DNA from: Actinomyces glycerinitolerans
Lineage (GTDB): Bacteria; Actinomycetota; Actinomycetes; Actinomycetales; Actinomycetaceae
NCBI RefSeq assembly: GCF_900098745.1
Contig: NZ_FQTT01000001.1
Coordinates: 124,001-188,000, forward strand
Direction of reading: 5' to 3'
DNA: 64,000 nt
The position numbers and the translations under genes are program-made. Under the pieces are notes generated by a model. That model was given only the letters and a program-made list of their open reading frames with translations, searched no databases and was not told the DNA's origin. Below, one piece after another: positions 6,642-15,546 of the stretch (position 1 is its first letter; every line of letters starts with the position of its first letter).

Positions 6642-7643
6642 TCAGGAGCAGTCGGTGGTCAACTCGACGGCGCCGTGCTCCTCGAGCCACTCCTCCGGCT
6701 CCACCGACGACGAGTCCTCGGTGGTATTGGCGTTACGCACCTCGAAGTGCAGGTGCGGGCCGGTGGAGTAGCCGGTGGAGCCGACACCGGCGATGAGCTG
6801 ACCTGCCTCCACCTGGTCGCCCTCGGAGACGTAGATGCCGTCCTCGTACATGTGCAGGTACCGGGTGTACCAGATCTCGCCGTCGATCTCATGCTCGATG
6901 GTGATGGTGCCGGTGCCGCCCGACATGCCGGCATCGACGACGGTGCCGGCGGCGACCGCGTAGATGGGGGTTCCGGCGGCGGCCGCCCAGTCCTGGCCGG
7001 CGTGGAGTTTCATGTACCCCAGGGTGGGGTGCAGGCGGTAGCCGTACGGTGAGGAGACCGTGTAGGTGCCCGCGATCATGGGGAAGAAGACCTCTGGGGT
7101 GGAGTTGAAGGCGGCGGTGTCTCCGGAGGCGCCCGTGGTCTGGGCGGCGCAGGTGGCGGAGGCGTTCTCATAGGCCTCACGGATGCGCGCCAGGGTGGCG
7201 GCGTCGGGCACGTTGGACAGTTCCGGGTCGGAGGCGGTGTCGACGTCCGCATCCGAGCCGAGCACGGCGGCCGCAACCGAAGCCGAGGGATCGGTGCTGC
7301 TGGCGCCTGCGCTTGCGGGCACCGCGCCGCTGAGGTCCAGTGCCGCCACGGCCTGTGGGGCGGTCAGCAGGTTCGAGCGCAGCGGGGCGACGACAGTGAC
7401 CAGGGTGAGGACCACCAGCACGCCGGCGCGCGCGACCGCGCCGAGGGGACTGCGGTGGCGCGGGGCGGCGAGACGGTGAGAGGAGGGACGCTGGGAGGCG
7501 AGCCCTGCCGACGCGGATGTTTCTGGCGGCGGCGGGGCGGGCGAGGTCGCCACGCGAGTCGTGTGCTCGACGACCGCCTGCCGGCGTTCGGCAGCGCGCT
7601 CCGCTTCACGACGCTGGCGCCGTGTCATGGGCTGTTCAGCCAC
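6642..7643 (-). CDS. M23-family metallopeptidase (cell-wall endopeptidase)
   Basis: A 333-residue membrane-anchored or secreted protein. A basic N-terminus (TRRQRREAERAAERRQ) precedes a single hydrophobic segment near residues 70-92. The C-terminal LytM/M23 domain begins at SSPYGYRLHPTLGYMKLHAG. The zinc ligands are the His and Asp of HAGQD and the second His of HLHFE. These enzymes cut peptidoglycan cross-links or activate amidases. The GTG at 7641-7643 has GGAGG six bases upstream; an in-frame ATG at 7626-7628 is a weaker alternative. Complete catalytic motifs suggest an active enzyme. Confidence 0.9.
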   Translation of the reverse strand: MAEQPMTRRQRREAERAAERRQAVVEHTTRVATSPAPPPPETSASAGLASQRPSSHRLAAPRHRSPLGAVARAGVLVVLTLVTVVAPLRSNLLTAPQAVAALDLSGAVPASAGASSTDPSASVAAAVLGSDADVDTASDPELSNVPDAATLARIREAYENASATCAAQTTGASGDTAAFNSTPEVFFPMIAGTYTVSSPYGYRLHPTLGYMKLHAGQDWAAAAGTPIYAVAAGTVVDAGMSGGTGTITIEHEIDGEIWYTRYLHMYEDGIYVSEGDQVEAGQLIAGVGSTGYSTGPHLHFEVRNANTTEDSSSVEPEEWLEEHGAVELTTDCS

Positions 7644-7750
7644 CCCGTGCCTCCGAAGGTAGTGCTCGCGGCCGCCCGGCGGGCCGCCCGCAGCACTTTA
7701 GCTAAACGTGATGCTCCCGTGCCAGGACGGTGGTCACACCTCAGGCGCGC

Positions 7751-8845
7751 TCACGCCTGTCCGCGTTCCCGCCGCTGGAATTCGTCGCGCTGCATGGCGT
7801 CATGCACCTCACCTACGAGCTCTTCCAGAATGTCTTCCAGGAAGACCACGCCGAGGGTAGTACCGGCCTCGTCCTGTACCCGGCCCAGGTGCGCGCCGGA
7901 GCGCTGCATGGCGGCCAACGCGTCCTCAACCTCGTCACCGGCGTGTACCGGCACCAGGGCACGCACGCGCCACTGCGGCACCGGCTCGGTGCGGCTGTCC
8001 TCGGATGCGTACAGCACATCCTTCAGGTGCAGGTAGCCGACCACGCCCGCGTCCGCCGCATCGGGGTCGATCTGAGTGCCCCGGAGCACGAGGAAGCGGG
8101 AGTAGCCGGTGGTGGCCACCGTGTGCTCGACGTCGTCCGGGGTGAATCCGGCAGGCAGGGTGACCAGGGCGTCCACCGGCACCATCACGCTGCCTGCGGT
8201 CTCCTCGGAGAACTCCAGGGCGCCGGACAGCAGGCCCGTGTCGTCGTCGAGAACCCCCTCGGCGGTGGAACGCTCCACGATGGAGGCGACCTCGGCGGCG
8301 TTGAAGGCGGCCGAGACCTCGTCGCGCGTCTGTATGCCGAACAGGTGCAGCACGCCGTTGGCGAAGCCGTTCAAGGCGGTGATGATGGGGCCCAGCAGCC
8401 GGGACAGACGCACCAGGGCCGGCACCACCCAGCGGGCGGCCGTCTCGGGCGCGGAGATGGACAGGTTCTTGGGCACCATCTCCCCGGCCACCACGTGGGC
8501 GTAGACGACCAGTACCAGGGCCAGCACCACGGCGATCGCATGCGCCCCGGCGGTCCCCACCCCGAGGCGCGCGAGCAGCGGCGTCAGCAGGTGGGCGATG
8601 GCCGGCTCGGCCACCACACCCAGCCCGGTAGAGCAGACGGTCACGCCCAGCTGGGCGGTGGCGAGCATGCGGGAGACATGCTCTAGCGCCCACACGGCGG
8701 TGGCGGCGCGCCGGTCACCGGCCTCGGCGAGCGGTTCGAGGCGAGCGCGGCGCGACGAAGTGACGGCGAACTCGGCGGCGACGAAGAAGGCGTTGCCGGC
8801 CAGCAGCACCACGGTCAGGATCAGGGCGAGGGAGGTACTCATCAC
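7751..8845 (-). CDS. CNNM/HlyC-type membrane protein with CBS pair (lacks CorC_HlyC domain)
   Basis: A 364-residue protein with a DUF21/CNNM membrane domain (about residues 1-185, roughly four helices, starting LALILTVVLLAGNAFFVAAEF) and a cytoplasmic CBS pair ending FLEDILEELVGEVHD. CNNM proteins are linked to magnesium or other cation export. Unlike its neighbour it stops right after the second CBS motif, so the C-terminal CorC_HlyC domain is missing. It begins GTGATG overlapping the TGA of the upstream paralogue, so the pair is translationally coupled. Confidence 0.88.
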   Translation of the reverse strand: MMSTSLALILTVVLLAGNAFFVAAEFAVTSSRRARLEPLAEAGDRRAATAVWALEHVSRMLATAQLGVTVCSTGLGVVAEPAIAHLLTPLLARLGVGTAGAHAIAVVLALVLVVYAHVVAGEMVPKNLSISAPETAARWVVPALVRLSRLLGPIITALNGFANGVLHLFGIQTRDEVSAAFNAAEVASIVERSTAEGVLDDDTGLLSGALEFSEETAGSVMVPVDALVTLPAGFTPDDVEHTVATTGYSRFLVLRGTQIDPDAADAGVVGYLHLKDVLYASEDSRTEPVPQWRVRALVPVHAGDEVEDALAAMQRSGAHLGRVQDEAGTTLGVVFLEDILEELVGEVHDAMQRDEFQRRERGQA

Positions 8846-10209
8846 TGCGGTTCCTCTCCCCCGGCCTCTGCTGCCGCTCCCCCGGCGGACGCCCCGTCGG
8901 CGGTGTCCGGAGTAGTGAGCGGGTGGATACGCAGGCGGGTGATGCGGCGCCCCGCCATGGCCTCCACGGTCAGCACCGCCTGCGGCGTGGCCACGGCGTC
9001 GCCGACCTCGGGGATGCGCCCCAGTTCCGTCATGACCAGGCCCGCCAGGGTCTCGTAGGGGCCGTCGTCGGGCACCTGTATGCCGGCGCGGTCGACCAGC
9101 TCGTCGGGGCGCAGCCAGCCCGGTACCAGCCAGTCGCCGGCGGCGTCGGCATGTGCACCGGAGCGGCGCCGGTCGTGCTCGTCGGCCACGTCTCCGACGA
9201 TCTCCTCCACGGCGTCCTCCAGCGTCACCACGCCGGCGGTGCCCCCGTACTCGTCCACCACCAGCGCCATCTGGCTGCCGGTGTCGCGCAGTTCCACCAG
9301 TAGGGCAGCCAGTGGCATGGTCTCCGGCACCCGGTGGGCGGGAGTCATCAGGGACGATGAGGTCACCGGTACCTCCGCGCGTTTGGCGTAGGGGACGGCG
9401 ATTGCGCGGCGCAGGTGGACGATGCCGAGCACGTCGTCGGCGTCGTCACCAATGACGGGGAAGCGGGAGTGGCCGGTGGCTCGGGCCAGGTCCACCACGT
9501 CGGCGGCCGTGTCCTGCTCGGTCAGGGTGTGCAGGCGGCCGCGGTCCGTCATGACGTCGACGGCGGTCAACCGTCCCACCCCGATGGAGCGGGTCAGCAG
9601 CGCGGCGGTAGAGACGTCCAGAACCCCCTCCTCGGCACTGTGCCGCACCAGGGCGGCCAGTTCGGAGGCGGAGCGGGTGCCGCTTATCTCCTCGGCCGGC
9701 TCGATCCCCATCCGGTGCAGCACCCGGTTGGCGGTGCCGTTGAGCACGGCGATCACGGGTTTGAGGACCGCGCTGAACCCCATCAGGAAAGGGGTGACGG
9801 CGCGGGCGGCCCGCATGGGGTCGGACAGGGTGGCGTTCTTGGGGATGAGTTCACCGACCACCATGGAGAAGGCGTTGACGAGGATCAGGGCGGCGGCCGC
9901 CGCCACACCGGTGGCGACCGCCTGCGCCAGCCAGGTGGACAGCAGGCCGGTCAGCAGCGTGGACAGTGCGGCCTGCATGGTGTAGCCGAGCAGGATGGTG
10001 GTCAGGGTGATGCCCACCTGGGCCCCGGAAAGCAGCGTGGACAGGCGGCTCAACGCTCGGCCGACCCGGGCGGCCCCGCGGTCGCCGGCGGCAGCGCGCG
10101 TCTCCACGGTGGAGGGGTCCAGAGCCACCAGAGAGAACTCTCCGGCTACAAACAGTGCGGTGCCGGCCGTCAGCAGCACGCCGACGGCGATCATCAGCCA
10201 CTCCCTCAC
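8842..10209 (-). CDS. CNNM/HlyC-type membrane protein with CBS pair and CorC_HlyC domain
   Basis: A 455-residue paralogue of the next gene in the operon. It has a DUF21 membrane domain ([20 protein letters not shown]), a CBS pair, and a full CorC_HlyC domain at the C-terminus ([17 protein letters not shown] through [17 protein letters not shown]). The GTG at 10207-10209 has GGGAGG six bases upstream, which decides against the long upstream open frame. Adjacent CNNM paralogues of which only one has the CorC_HlyC domain are common in actinobacteria and may form a hetero-oligomer; that is inference. Confidence 0.9.
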   Translation of the reverse strand: MREWLMIAVGVLLTAGTALFVAGEFSLVALDPSTVETRAAAGDRGAARVGRALSRLSTLLSGAQVGITLTTILLGYTMQAALSTLLTGLLSTWLAQAVATGVAAAAALILVNAFSMVVGELIPKNATLSDPMRAARAVTPFLMGFSAVLKPVIAVLNGTANRVLHRMGIEPAEEISGTRSASELAALVRHSAEEGVLDVSTAALLTRSIGVGRLTAVDVMTDRGRLHTLTEQDTAADVVDLARATGHSRFPVIGDDADDVLGIVHLRRAIAVPYAKRAEVPVTSSSLMTPAHRVPETMPLAALLVELRDTGSQMALVVDEYGGTAGVVTLEDAVEEIVGDVADEHDRRRSGAHADAAGDWLVPGWLRPDELVDRAGIQVPDDGPYETLAGLVMTELGRIPEVGDAVATPQAVLTVEAMAGRRITRLRIHPLTTPDTADGASAGGAAAEAGGEEPQ

Positions 10210-10414
10210 GGGCGGCCTCCCGCGGGTCGACGGGCCGAGTCGGGGTGGGGGTGGTCGGATTCCGTGCCGGAGCGGTGGCGCCTGCGCGCCCGGCGAGCGT
10301 TTCGTCGCATAGTGCTGGCACGCTATCACCTTCGCCCGCCACCGCGGTGCCCGCGCGGCGCAATGCACACCGCTTATTAATCGACGGCGAGACGCCCCGT
10401 GAAATACTGGGCGT

Positions 10415-11038
10415 GTGCCCGGAGTCAGCATTCGCAAGCGCGTCCGCCTCAGCGCGCCTGAGCGGCGTCGCCAGATCGTAGACGCTGCCACCGCCCTCAT
10501 CGCTGAGCGTGGGTACTGGGGCCTCTCTGTTCAGGACGTTGCGGATGCTTGCGGCATCACCGTCAATGGTGTCCTCCATCACGTGGGCTCCAAGGATGGG
10601 CTCCTCATCGCCGTTCTCGAGGCGCGCGATGCCGCCGACGTAGCAGCCTTCGCCCGTTTCCTCGGATTGGAGGGGGGCAGCGGGGACGACGGCGAGTCGG
10701 TGGCACGGGCCGCCCACGCGGCCGGTATCAGCTTTGATCGGGTATGCGAGGCACTGGTTCGCCGTAATAGTGAGCAGCCCGAAATCGTGCGGCTGTACTC
10801 CATCCTCGAGGGGGAGTCACTGTCTCCCTCACATCCGGCGCACGCCTACTTCGCCGAGCGCCAGCGGCATGTTCTGGGGGTTTTTGCCTCCTACGCGCCA
10901 CCGCAAGAGGACCCCGCCGTCTTCGCTGCCCGGGTGCTCGCGCTTATGGACGGCCTGCAGATCCAGTGGCTGCGGGACCCGGACTCGGACCTCGTGTCCA
11001 TGTGGGCGAAGGTCTCCGCGGGCCTGCTGACCCGCTGA
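10415..11038 (+). CDS. TetR-family transcriptional regulator
   Basis: A 207-residue regulator. The N-terminal TetR helix-turn-helix is clear (RRRQIVDAATALIAERGYWG, then VQDVADACGITVNGVLHHVG at about residues 17-60). The C-terminal half is helical and variable, as in the family. It starts at GTG 10415. It lies upstream of the GH3-MFS operon on the same strand, and a 33-bp palindrome sits between them at 11126-11158. It is therefore likely to repress glycoside utilisation. The ligand is unknown. Confidence 0.88.
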   Translation: MPGVSIRKRVRLSAPERRRQIVDAATALIAERGYWGLSVQDVADACGITVNGVLHHVGSKDGLLIAVLEARDAADVAAFARFLGLEGGSGDDGESVARAAHAAGISFDRVCEALVRRNSEQPEIVRLYSILEGESLSPSHPAHAYFAERQRHVLGVFASYAPPQEDPAVFAARVLALMDGLQIQWLRDPDSDLVSMWAKVSAGLLTR

Positions 11039-11099
11039 CCACGCTGCTCATAACCCGACGCGCGAGACCCGACTATTTAGGCCTACCAGCCACACCCCC

Positions 11100-11158
11100 T
11101 TGTACACCCGCCCCCACTCACGTACGCTTACTTCATACCTCATAGGTATGAAGTAAGC
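11100..11158 (+). promoter_or_regulatory. Promoter with a 33-bp palindromic operator before the GH3 gene
   Basis: The arms GCTTACTTCATACCT (11126-11140) and AGGTATGAAGTAAGC (11144-11158) are perfect inverted repeats around CAT. A plausible promoter is TTGTAC (11100-11105), 17 bp, TACGCT (11123-11128), so the -10 overlaps the palindrome and binding would block transcription. A TetR dimer pair is the expected ligand because a TetR gene ends 88 bp upstream. Confidence 0.72.
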
Positions 11159-11183
11159 GATGGTGCTCACGAAGGAGACAATG

Positions 11184-13331
11184 ATGTCGACCCGCTTCGA
11201 ACAGGCTGCCCGCGCCGTGCGCGACGGCAGCACCGCCGAGCAGGAGGCCCAGGCCCTCTATGACCAGATGACCGATGAGGAGCGCCTGTGGCTCCTCGAC
11301 GGCGACACCCCGTTCTGGGAGGGCCAGACGAACATGCTCACCGAGGGCTACAACGTCCGCCCTATCGTCCACGGACACGTCGAGCGCCTCGGCATACCCG
11401 GGTTGCGCTTCTCCGACGGCCCCCGCGGCGTCGTCATGGGGCACTCCACCGCCTTCCCGGTGTCCGTTGCACGCGGTGCCACGTGGGACCCTGCGCTCGA
11501 GGAGCGCGTGGGCGAGGCCATTGGCGAGGAGGTCGCGGCGCAGGGTGGGAACTTCTTCGCCGGCGTATGCATCAACCTCCTGCGCCACCCCGCCTGGGGG
11601 CGCGCACAGGAGACCTACGGGGAGGACCCCGTACTCCTAGGGGAGATGGGGGCGGCCCTCACCCGCGGCGTACGGCGGCACGTCATGGCCTGCGCGAAGC
11701 ACTTCGCCCTCAACTCCATGGAGAACGTGCGCCTCAAAGTCAATGTTCGGGCCGACGACGCCGCACTCCACGAGGTATACCTCCCCCATTTCCGCCGCGT
11801 CGTCGAGGAGGGTGTCGACGGCATCATGTCCGCCTACAACAAGGTCAACGGTTCGTGGTGCGGGCATTCCAAGATGCTCTTGACCGACACTCTCCGCACG
11901 CGCTGGGGCTTCAAGGGGGTGACCGTATCCGACTTCGTCTTCGGCATCCGCGACGCCGCCGATAGCCTCGAGGCGGGCCTGGACGTCGAGGAGCCCTTCC
12001 GCCAGATCCGCGGCGAGCACCTCCAGGAGGCCCTTGACGACGGCCGCACGAGCTGGGGGGCCGTACACCGCTCCTGTCTTTCCATCCTGTCCACCCAGCT
12101 GCGCTTCGCCGCGGAGCACCTGGACGAGGACACACCCAGCCCCAAGGTCGTCGCCGGGCCGGAGCACACGGCGCTTGCGCGCGAGGTGGCTACTCGGGCC
12201 GTGGTCCTCCTGCGCAACGAGAAGGTCGACGGCACCCCCGTCCTGCCACTCGACGCCTCCGGTCTGCGCCGCCTCGCCGTCATCGGCCGCCTGGCGGACG
12301 TGGCGAACACCGGCGACCACGGATCTTCCGACGTCCGCGCCCCGTACGTAGTCACTCCGTTGCAGGGGCTGCGCGAGGCCCTCCCCAACGTCGAGATCAT
12401 CCACGTCCCCGACGACGACCCGCAGGCCGCCGCCGCGGCCGCAGCCGGATGCGACGCAGCCGTCGTCGTCGCCGGTTACACCGCGGCCGACGAGGGCGAG
12501 TTCGCCGACCCCAACAGCTTCGGGTCCGACCTGGACGACCTGTTCCCCTCGCCCCCCGGGGACGACGACGGACCGCACCAGGCCTCCATGGCCGGCGCCG
12601 AGGCCATTGGCGCCGGAGGCGACCGCGAGCGCCTGACCCTGCGGCCGGTGGACGAGGCGATCATCCGTGCCGTTGGTGCCGCCAACCCGCGCACCGTCGT
12701 GGCCGTGATCACCGCCGGCGCCGTGCTCACCGAATCCTGGAAGAAGACCGTCCCCGGGATACTGGTCTCCTGGTACGCCGGCATGGAGGGCGGACGCGCC
12801 CTGGCGGACATCCTCCTGGGCGCGGCAAACCCCTCGGGACGTTTGCCTTACGCGGTGCCCACGAGCGAGGAGCACCTGCCCTTCTTCGACCGCGACGCCA
12901 CCGAGATCACCTACGACCGGTGGCACGGTCAACGCCTGCTCGATCGGCTCGGTGTCGACGCCGCCTATCCCCTCGGGTTCGGCCTGTCATACACCGGTTT
13001 CGAGCTCGCCGATGCCTCTGTCAGCCGCACGGGGGCGGAGACGGCGCGGGTCGACGTCGAGGTCCGTAACACCGGCGGCCGCGACGGCCGCCACGTGGTC
13101 CAGGTCTACGGCGTGCGCCCCGGAATCGGCGACCGACATCTGCTCGGCTTCGCCGGGGTGGACGTGCCCGCAAGGGAGTCTCGTCGTGTCACGGTCATGG
13201 CTAGCTTGCGTCCCCTGCGCACCTGGAGCGCCGACGCCGACGATCTCCTGCCCGCAGTCGGAACGGTGTCCCTGACGGTCGCTGCGCACGCCGCGGACCC
13301 CTCCGCCCTGTCCCTTGAGCTTGCCCTGTGA
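11184..13331 (+). CDS. Glycoside hydrolase family 3 (beta-glucosidase-like)
   Basis: A 715-residue GH3 enzyme that removes terminal beta-linked sugars. The N-terminal barrel includes KHFALNSMENVR and the nucleophile motif GVTVSDFVFG (Asp). The following alpha/beta domain and a C-terminal fibronectin-III-like domain (VDVEVRNTGGRDGRHVVQVY) complete the usual three-domain layout. No signal peptide is present, so the enzyme is cytoplasmic and would act on imported glycosides. Among in-frame starts, ATG 11184 has AAGGAG six bases upstream; earlier ATGs at 11160 and 11181 are less well placed. The MFS gene follows at once. Confidence 0.92.
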   Translation: MSTRFEQAARAVRDGSTAEQEAQALYDQMTDEERLWLLDGDTPFWEGQTNMLTEGYNVRPIVHGHVERLGIPGLRFSDGPRGVVMGHSTAFPVSVARGATWDPALEERVGEAIGEEVAAQGGNFFAGVCINLLRHPAWGRAQETYGEDPVLLGEMGAALTRGVRRHVMACAKHFALNSMENVRLKVNVRADDAALHEVYLPHFRRVVEEGVDGIMSAYNKVNGSWCGHSKMLLTDTLRTRWGFKGVTVSDFVFGIRDAADSLEAGLDVEEPFRQIRGEHLQEALDDGRTSWGAVHRSCLSILSTQLRFAAEHLDEDTPSPKVVAGPEHTALAREVATRAVVLLRNEKVDGTPVLPLDASGLRRLAVIGRLADVANTGDHGSSDVRAPYVVTPLQGLREALPNVEIIHVPDDDPQAAAAAAAGCDAAVVVAGYTAADEGEFADPNSFGSDLDDLFPSPPGDDDGPHQASMAGAEAIGAGGDRERLTLRPVDEAIIRAVGAANPRTVVAVITAGAVLTESWKKTVPGILVSWYAGMEGGRALADILLGAANPSGRLPYAVPTSEEHLPFFDRDATEITYDRWHGQRLLDRLGVDAAYPLGFGLSYTGFELADASVSRTGAETARVDVEVRNTGGRDGRHVVQVYGVRPGIGDRHLLGFAGVDVPARESRRVTVMASLRPLRTWSADADDLLPAVGTVSLTVAAHAADPSALSLELAL

Positions 13332-13360
13332 GCCGACCGCCGCAGTCAAGGAGAAGCCCC

Positions 13361-14629
13361 ATGTCCACCGCCCCTGCCGCGCAGCCCGCGGCCGCAACGG
13401 CCTCCAAGCCGTCCCCTTCCACACTCATCCGCATCGGCGTCGCCCTGATAGCGGGCAACCTGTGCTGGATCGCTCCCTTCGTCGCAGGCGTTTCGGTGCT
13501 AGTACCCGCCAAGCTGGAGATCATCGCGCCCGCCGAGAAGGTCGAGGCCGTAGCCTCGCTGTCGGTCATCGGGTCCGTGGTCGCGCTCGCCGCCAACATC
13601 CTCTTCGGAGCACTGTCGGACAGGACACGTTCGCGCCTGGGCCGACGCCTGCCGTGGCTGCTCATCGGCTCCGTTGGTACCTCCGTATGCTTCGTGATCC
13701 TGCCGCATATGGACAGCGCCCGCGGCATCATCCTCGTATGGTGCGTCTTCCAGGGCTTCCTCAACGCAATCGTCGCTCCGCTGGTGGCCATCATCCCGGA
13801 TCGCGTCCCCGAGCGCATGCGCGGCACCTTCTCCGCGATCTACGGCGTCGGGACGACGGTGGGCTCGGGGATCGCATCCATCATCGCCTCGCGGTTCATA
13901 ACCAATCCCGACTCCGGGTTCCTGCTCTTCGCCGTTGTGCTGCTCCTGGCCGGCCCTCTCGTCGGCCTCATAGCACCTGACAAGTCGAACCGGGACGCCC
14001 CACGGGCCGCCTTCGACCGTGAGACACTACTGAAGAACTTCTCCTTCCCCACGCACAACTGCCGGGACTTCTACCTGGCGGTGATCGGTAAGTTGCTGTT
14101 CGTCCTCGCGATGTTCTGTGTTACGGGTTATCAGCTGTACATCTTCACCGACCACTTCCTGGTGTCGGCCGACGCTGCTGGGTCCCTGATCGCCCTCATG
14201 GCGACCATCCAGATGGTCGGATCGCTGGTCGTCACCCTTGTCTCCGGGCCGCTGTCCGACCGTATCGGGCGCCGGAAGCCCCTGGTCGTTCTGGCGTCGC
14301 TGATCATGGCGGTCGCACTCGCCTGTCTCGTGGTGTGGAAGGACCCAATTGCAATGCTGCTCTTCGCAGTCCTGGGATCCGGTATCGCCTTCGGCATCTA
14401 CACGGCGGTGGATCAGGCCCTGAACTACGAAGTCCTCCCCGACCCGGAGTCCGCCGCGAAGGACCTGGGAATCATCAACATGGCCAACACCGGTGGACAG
14501 ATCATTGGACCGGTAGTCATGTCCTTCGCGATCACGTCACTCGGCGGCTATACGCCGGGCTTCGTGGTAGCGGCGAGTGCGGCCTTGGCCTCCGCCGTGC
14601 TGATCGGGCTCATTCGCTCAGCGCGTTAG
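13361..14629 (+). CDS. MFS transporter (likely glycoside/sugar permease)
   Basis: A 422-residue, 12-segment major facilitator. Family loop motifs include GALSDRTRSRLGRR after TM2 and GPLSDRIGRRKP in the second half. A GTG at 13328 overlaps the GH3 stop, but ATG 13361 has AAGGAG seven bases upstream and gives a normal N-terminus, so it is preferred. It follows the cytoplasmic GH3 enzyme under the same palindromic operator and probably supplies its substrate. Two strong hairpins follow the gene. Confidence 0.88.
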   Translation: MSTAPAAQPAAATASKPSPSTLIRIGVALIAGNLCWIAPFVAGVSVLVPAKLEIIAPAEKVEAVASLSVIGSVVALAANILFGALSDRTRSRLGRRLPWLLIGSVGTSVCFVILPHMDSARGIILVWCVFQGFLNAIVAPLVAIIPDRVPERMRGTFSAIYGVGTTVGSGIASIIASRFITNPDSGFLLFAVVLLLAGPLVGLIAPDKSNRDAPRAAFDRETLLKNFSFPTHNCRDFYLAVIGKLLFVLAMFCVTGYQLYIFTDHFLVSADAAGSLIALMATIQMVGSLVVTLVSGPLSDRIGRRKPLVVLASLIMAVALACLVVWKDPIAMLLFAVLGSGIAFGIYTAVDQALNYEVLPDPESAAKDLGIINMANTGGQIIGPVVMSFAITSLGGYTPGFVVAASAALASAVLIGLIRSAR

Positions 14630-14648
14630 CGGCCGACGCGGCATCACG

Positions 14649-14728
14649 CCCCGCACGGTGCGCTGCGGGGCATGCGGACGATGGCAGTATGGGTCCCGGC
14701 GCCCTCCGGACGGAGGACGCCGGGACCC
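14649..14728 (+). terminator. Tandem hairpins after the GH3-MFS operon
   Basis: The first hairpin pairs CCCCGCA (14649-14655) with TGCGGGG (14664-14670). The second pairs GGGTCCCGGCG (14691-14701) with CGCCGGGACCC (14718-14728) and, after one mismatch, CCTCCG (14703-14708) with CGGAGG (14711-14716). No T-tract follows, which is usual in high-GC actinobacteria. Confidence 0.7.
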
Positions 14729-14780
14729 AACGGCTTGCCGCGCAGCCGTTGAAGCAGCCTAGAAGTGAGGAGCGGAGCGG

Positions 14781-15377
14781 GTGGCCATGGAGGAGACGAG
14801 CCTGTGCTTCATCGGTGATGAGCTGGTGTCCGGCTACGGGGATGCCCGCGCCCTGGGGTGGACCGGCCGGGTTATGGCACGCACGCCTCGCGAGCTGGGC
14901 ATCATGTGGAACACCTTGGCCGTCCCGGGCGAGACGACGGCGCGACTGGCCGAGCGCTGGCAGGGTGAGGTTGCCCGCCGCACCACGCACGCCGGCGTCA
15001 ACCGGCTGGTGATCGGCCTGGGCGTCGCGGACGTGATCGCCGGCGTCTCTCACGCCCGCTCCCGCCTGGCCATCGCTAACGTGCTGGATGCGGCCACCAG
15101 TGAGCACCGCTCCTGCTTCGTGGTCGGTCCACCGCCGCTGCCGGCGGCGGACCCCGACGGCACCGCGGCGCTGTCGCGGGCGGTCGGCGAGGTGTGCCAG
15201 CGGCGGGGCATCCCGTATGTGGAGACCTTCGAGCCGCTGCGAAACCACGACCAGTGGCTCACCGATGTCATTTCCGACGGCGGCGGGCACCCGGCCCAGG
15301 CCGGTTACGGGTTGCTGGCCTGGCTGGTGCTGCACCGCGGCTGGTACGAGTGGCTGGGCGTGCCTGCACCCCGGTAA
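14781..15377 (+). CDS. SGNH/GDSL-like hydrolase
   Basis: A 198-residue cytoplasmic esterase/lipase-fold protein. Block I is FIGDELVSGYGD, with GDEL in place of GDSL: the aligned Ser position reads Glu and the usual nucleophile is not obvious there. Block V is the C-terminal GGGHPAQAGY, with the catalytic His of DxxH-type blocks. A glycine strand (VIGLGVADV) stands where block III (GxND) would be. The protein clearly has the fold, but altered catalytic blocks make hydrolase activity uncertain. The GTG at 14781 has GAGGAG eight bases upstream; ATG 14787 is an alternative. Confidence 0.7.
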   Translation: MAMEETSLCFIGDELVSGYGDARALGWTGRVMARTPRELGIMWNTLAVPGETTARLAERWQGEVARRTTHAGVNRLVIGLGVADVIAGVSHARSRLAIANVLDAATSEHRSCFVVGPPPLPAADPDGTAALSRAVGEVCQRRGIPYVETFEPLRNHDQWLTDVISDGGGHPAQAGYGLLAWLVLHRGWYEWLGVPAPR

Positions 15378-15546
15378 GTGAGAGCCTCACAACCCCGCAC
15401 AGCGACAACGTCGTGGCGGGACCCTACGGACGAGAGCTTCCGATCCGAGACATTGCACGTTACACTCGTCACATTTCTTCGCGGCTCTCCCCGAGAGTAG
15501 AACGGAGAGGGCCACGGCTGAACTCGACGATGAGTGAGGAACGATC

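Noticed and set aside
7626-7628. ATG as start of the M23 peptidase
   Set aside because: The GTG five codons upstream has GGAGG at ideal distance. The ATG lacks its own Shine-Dalgarno.
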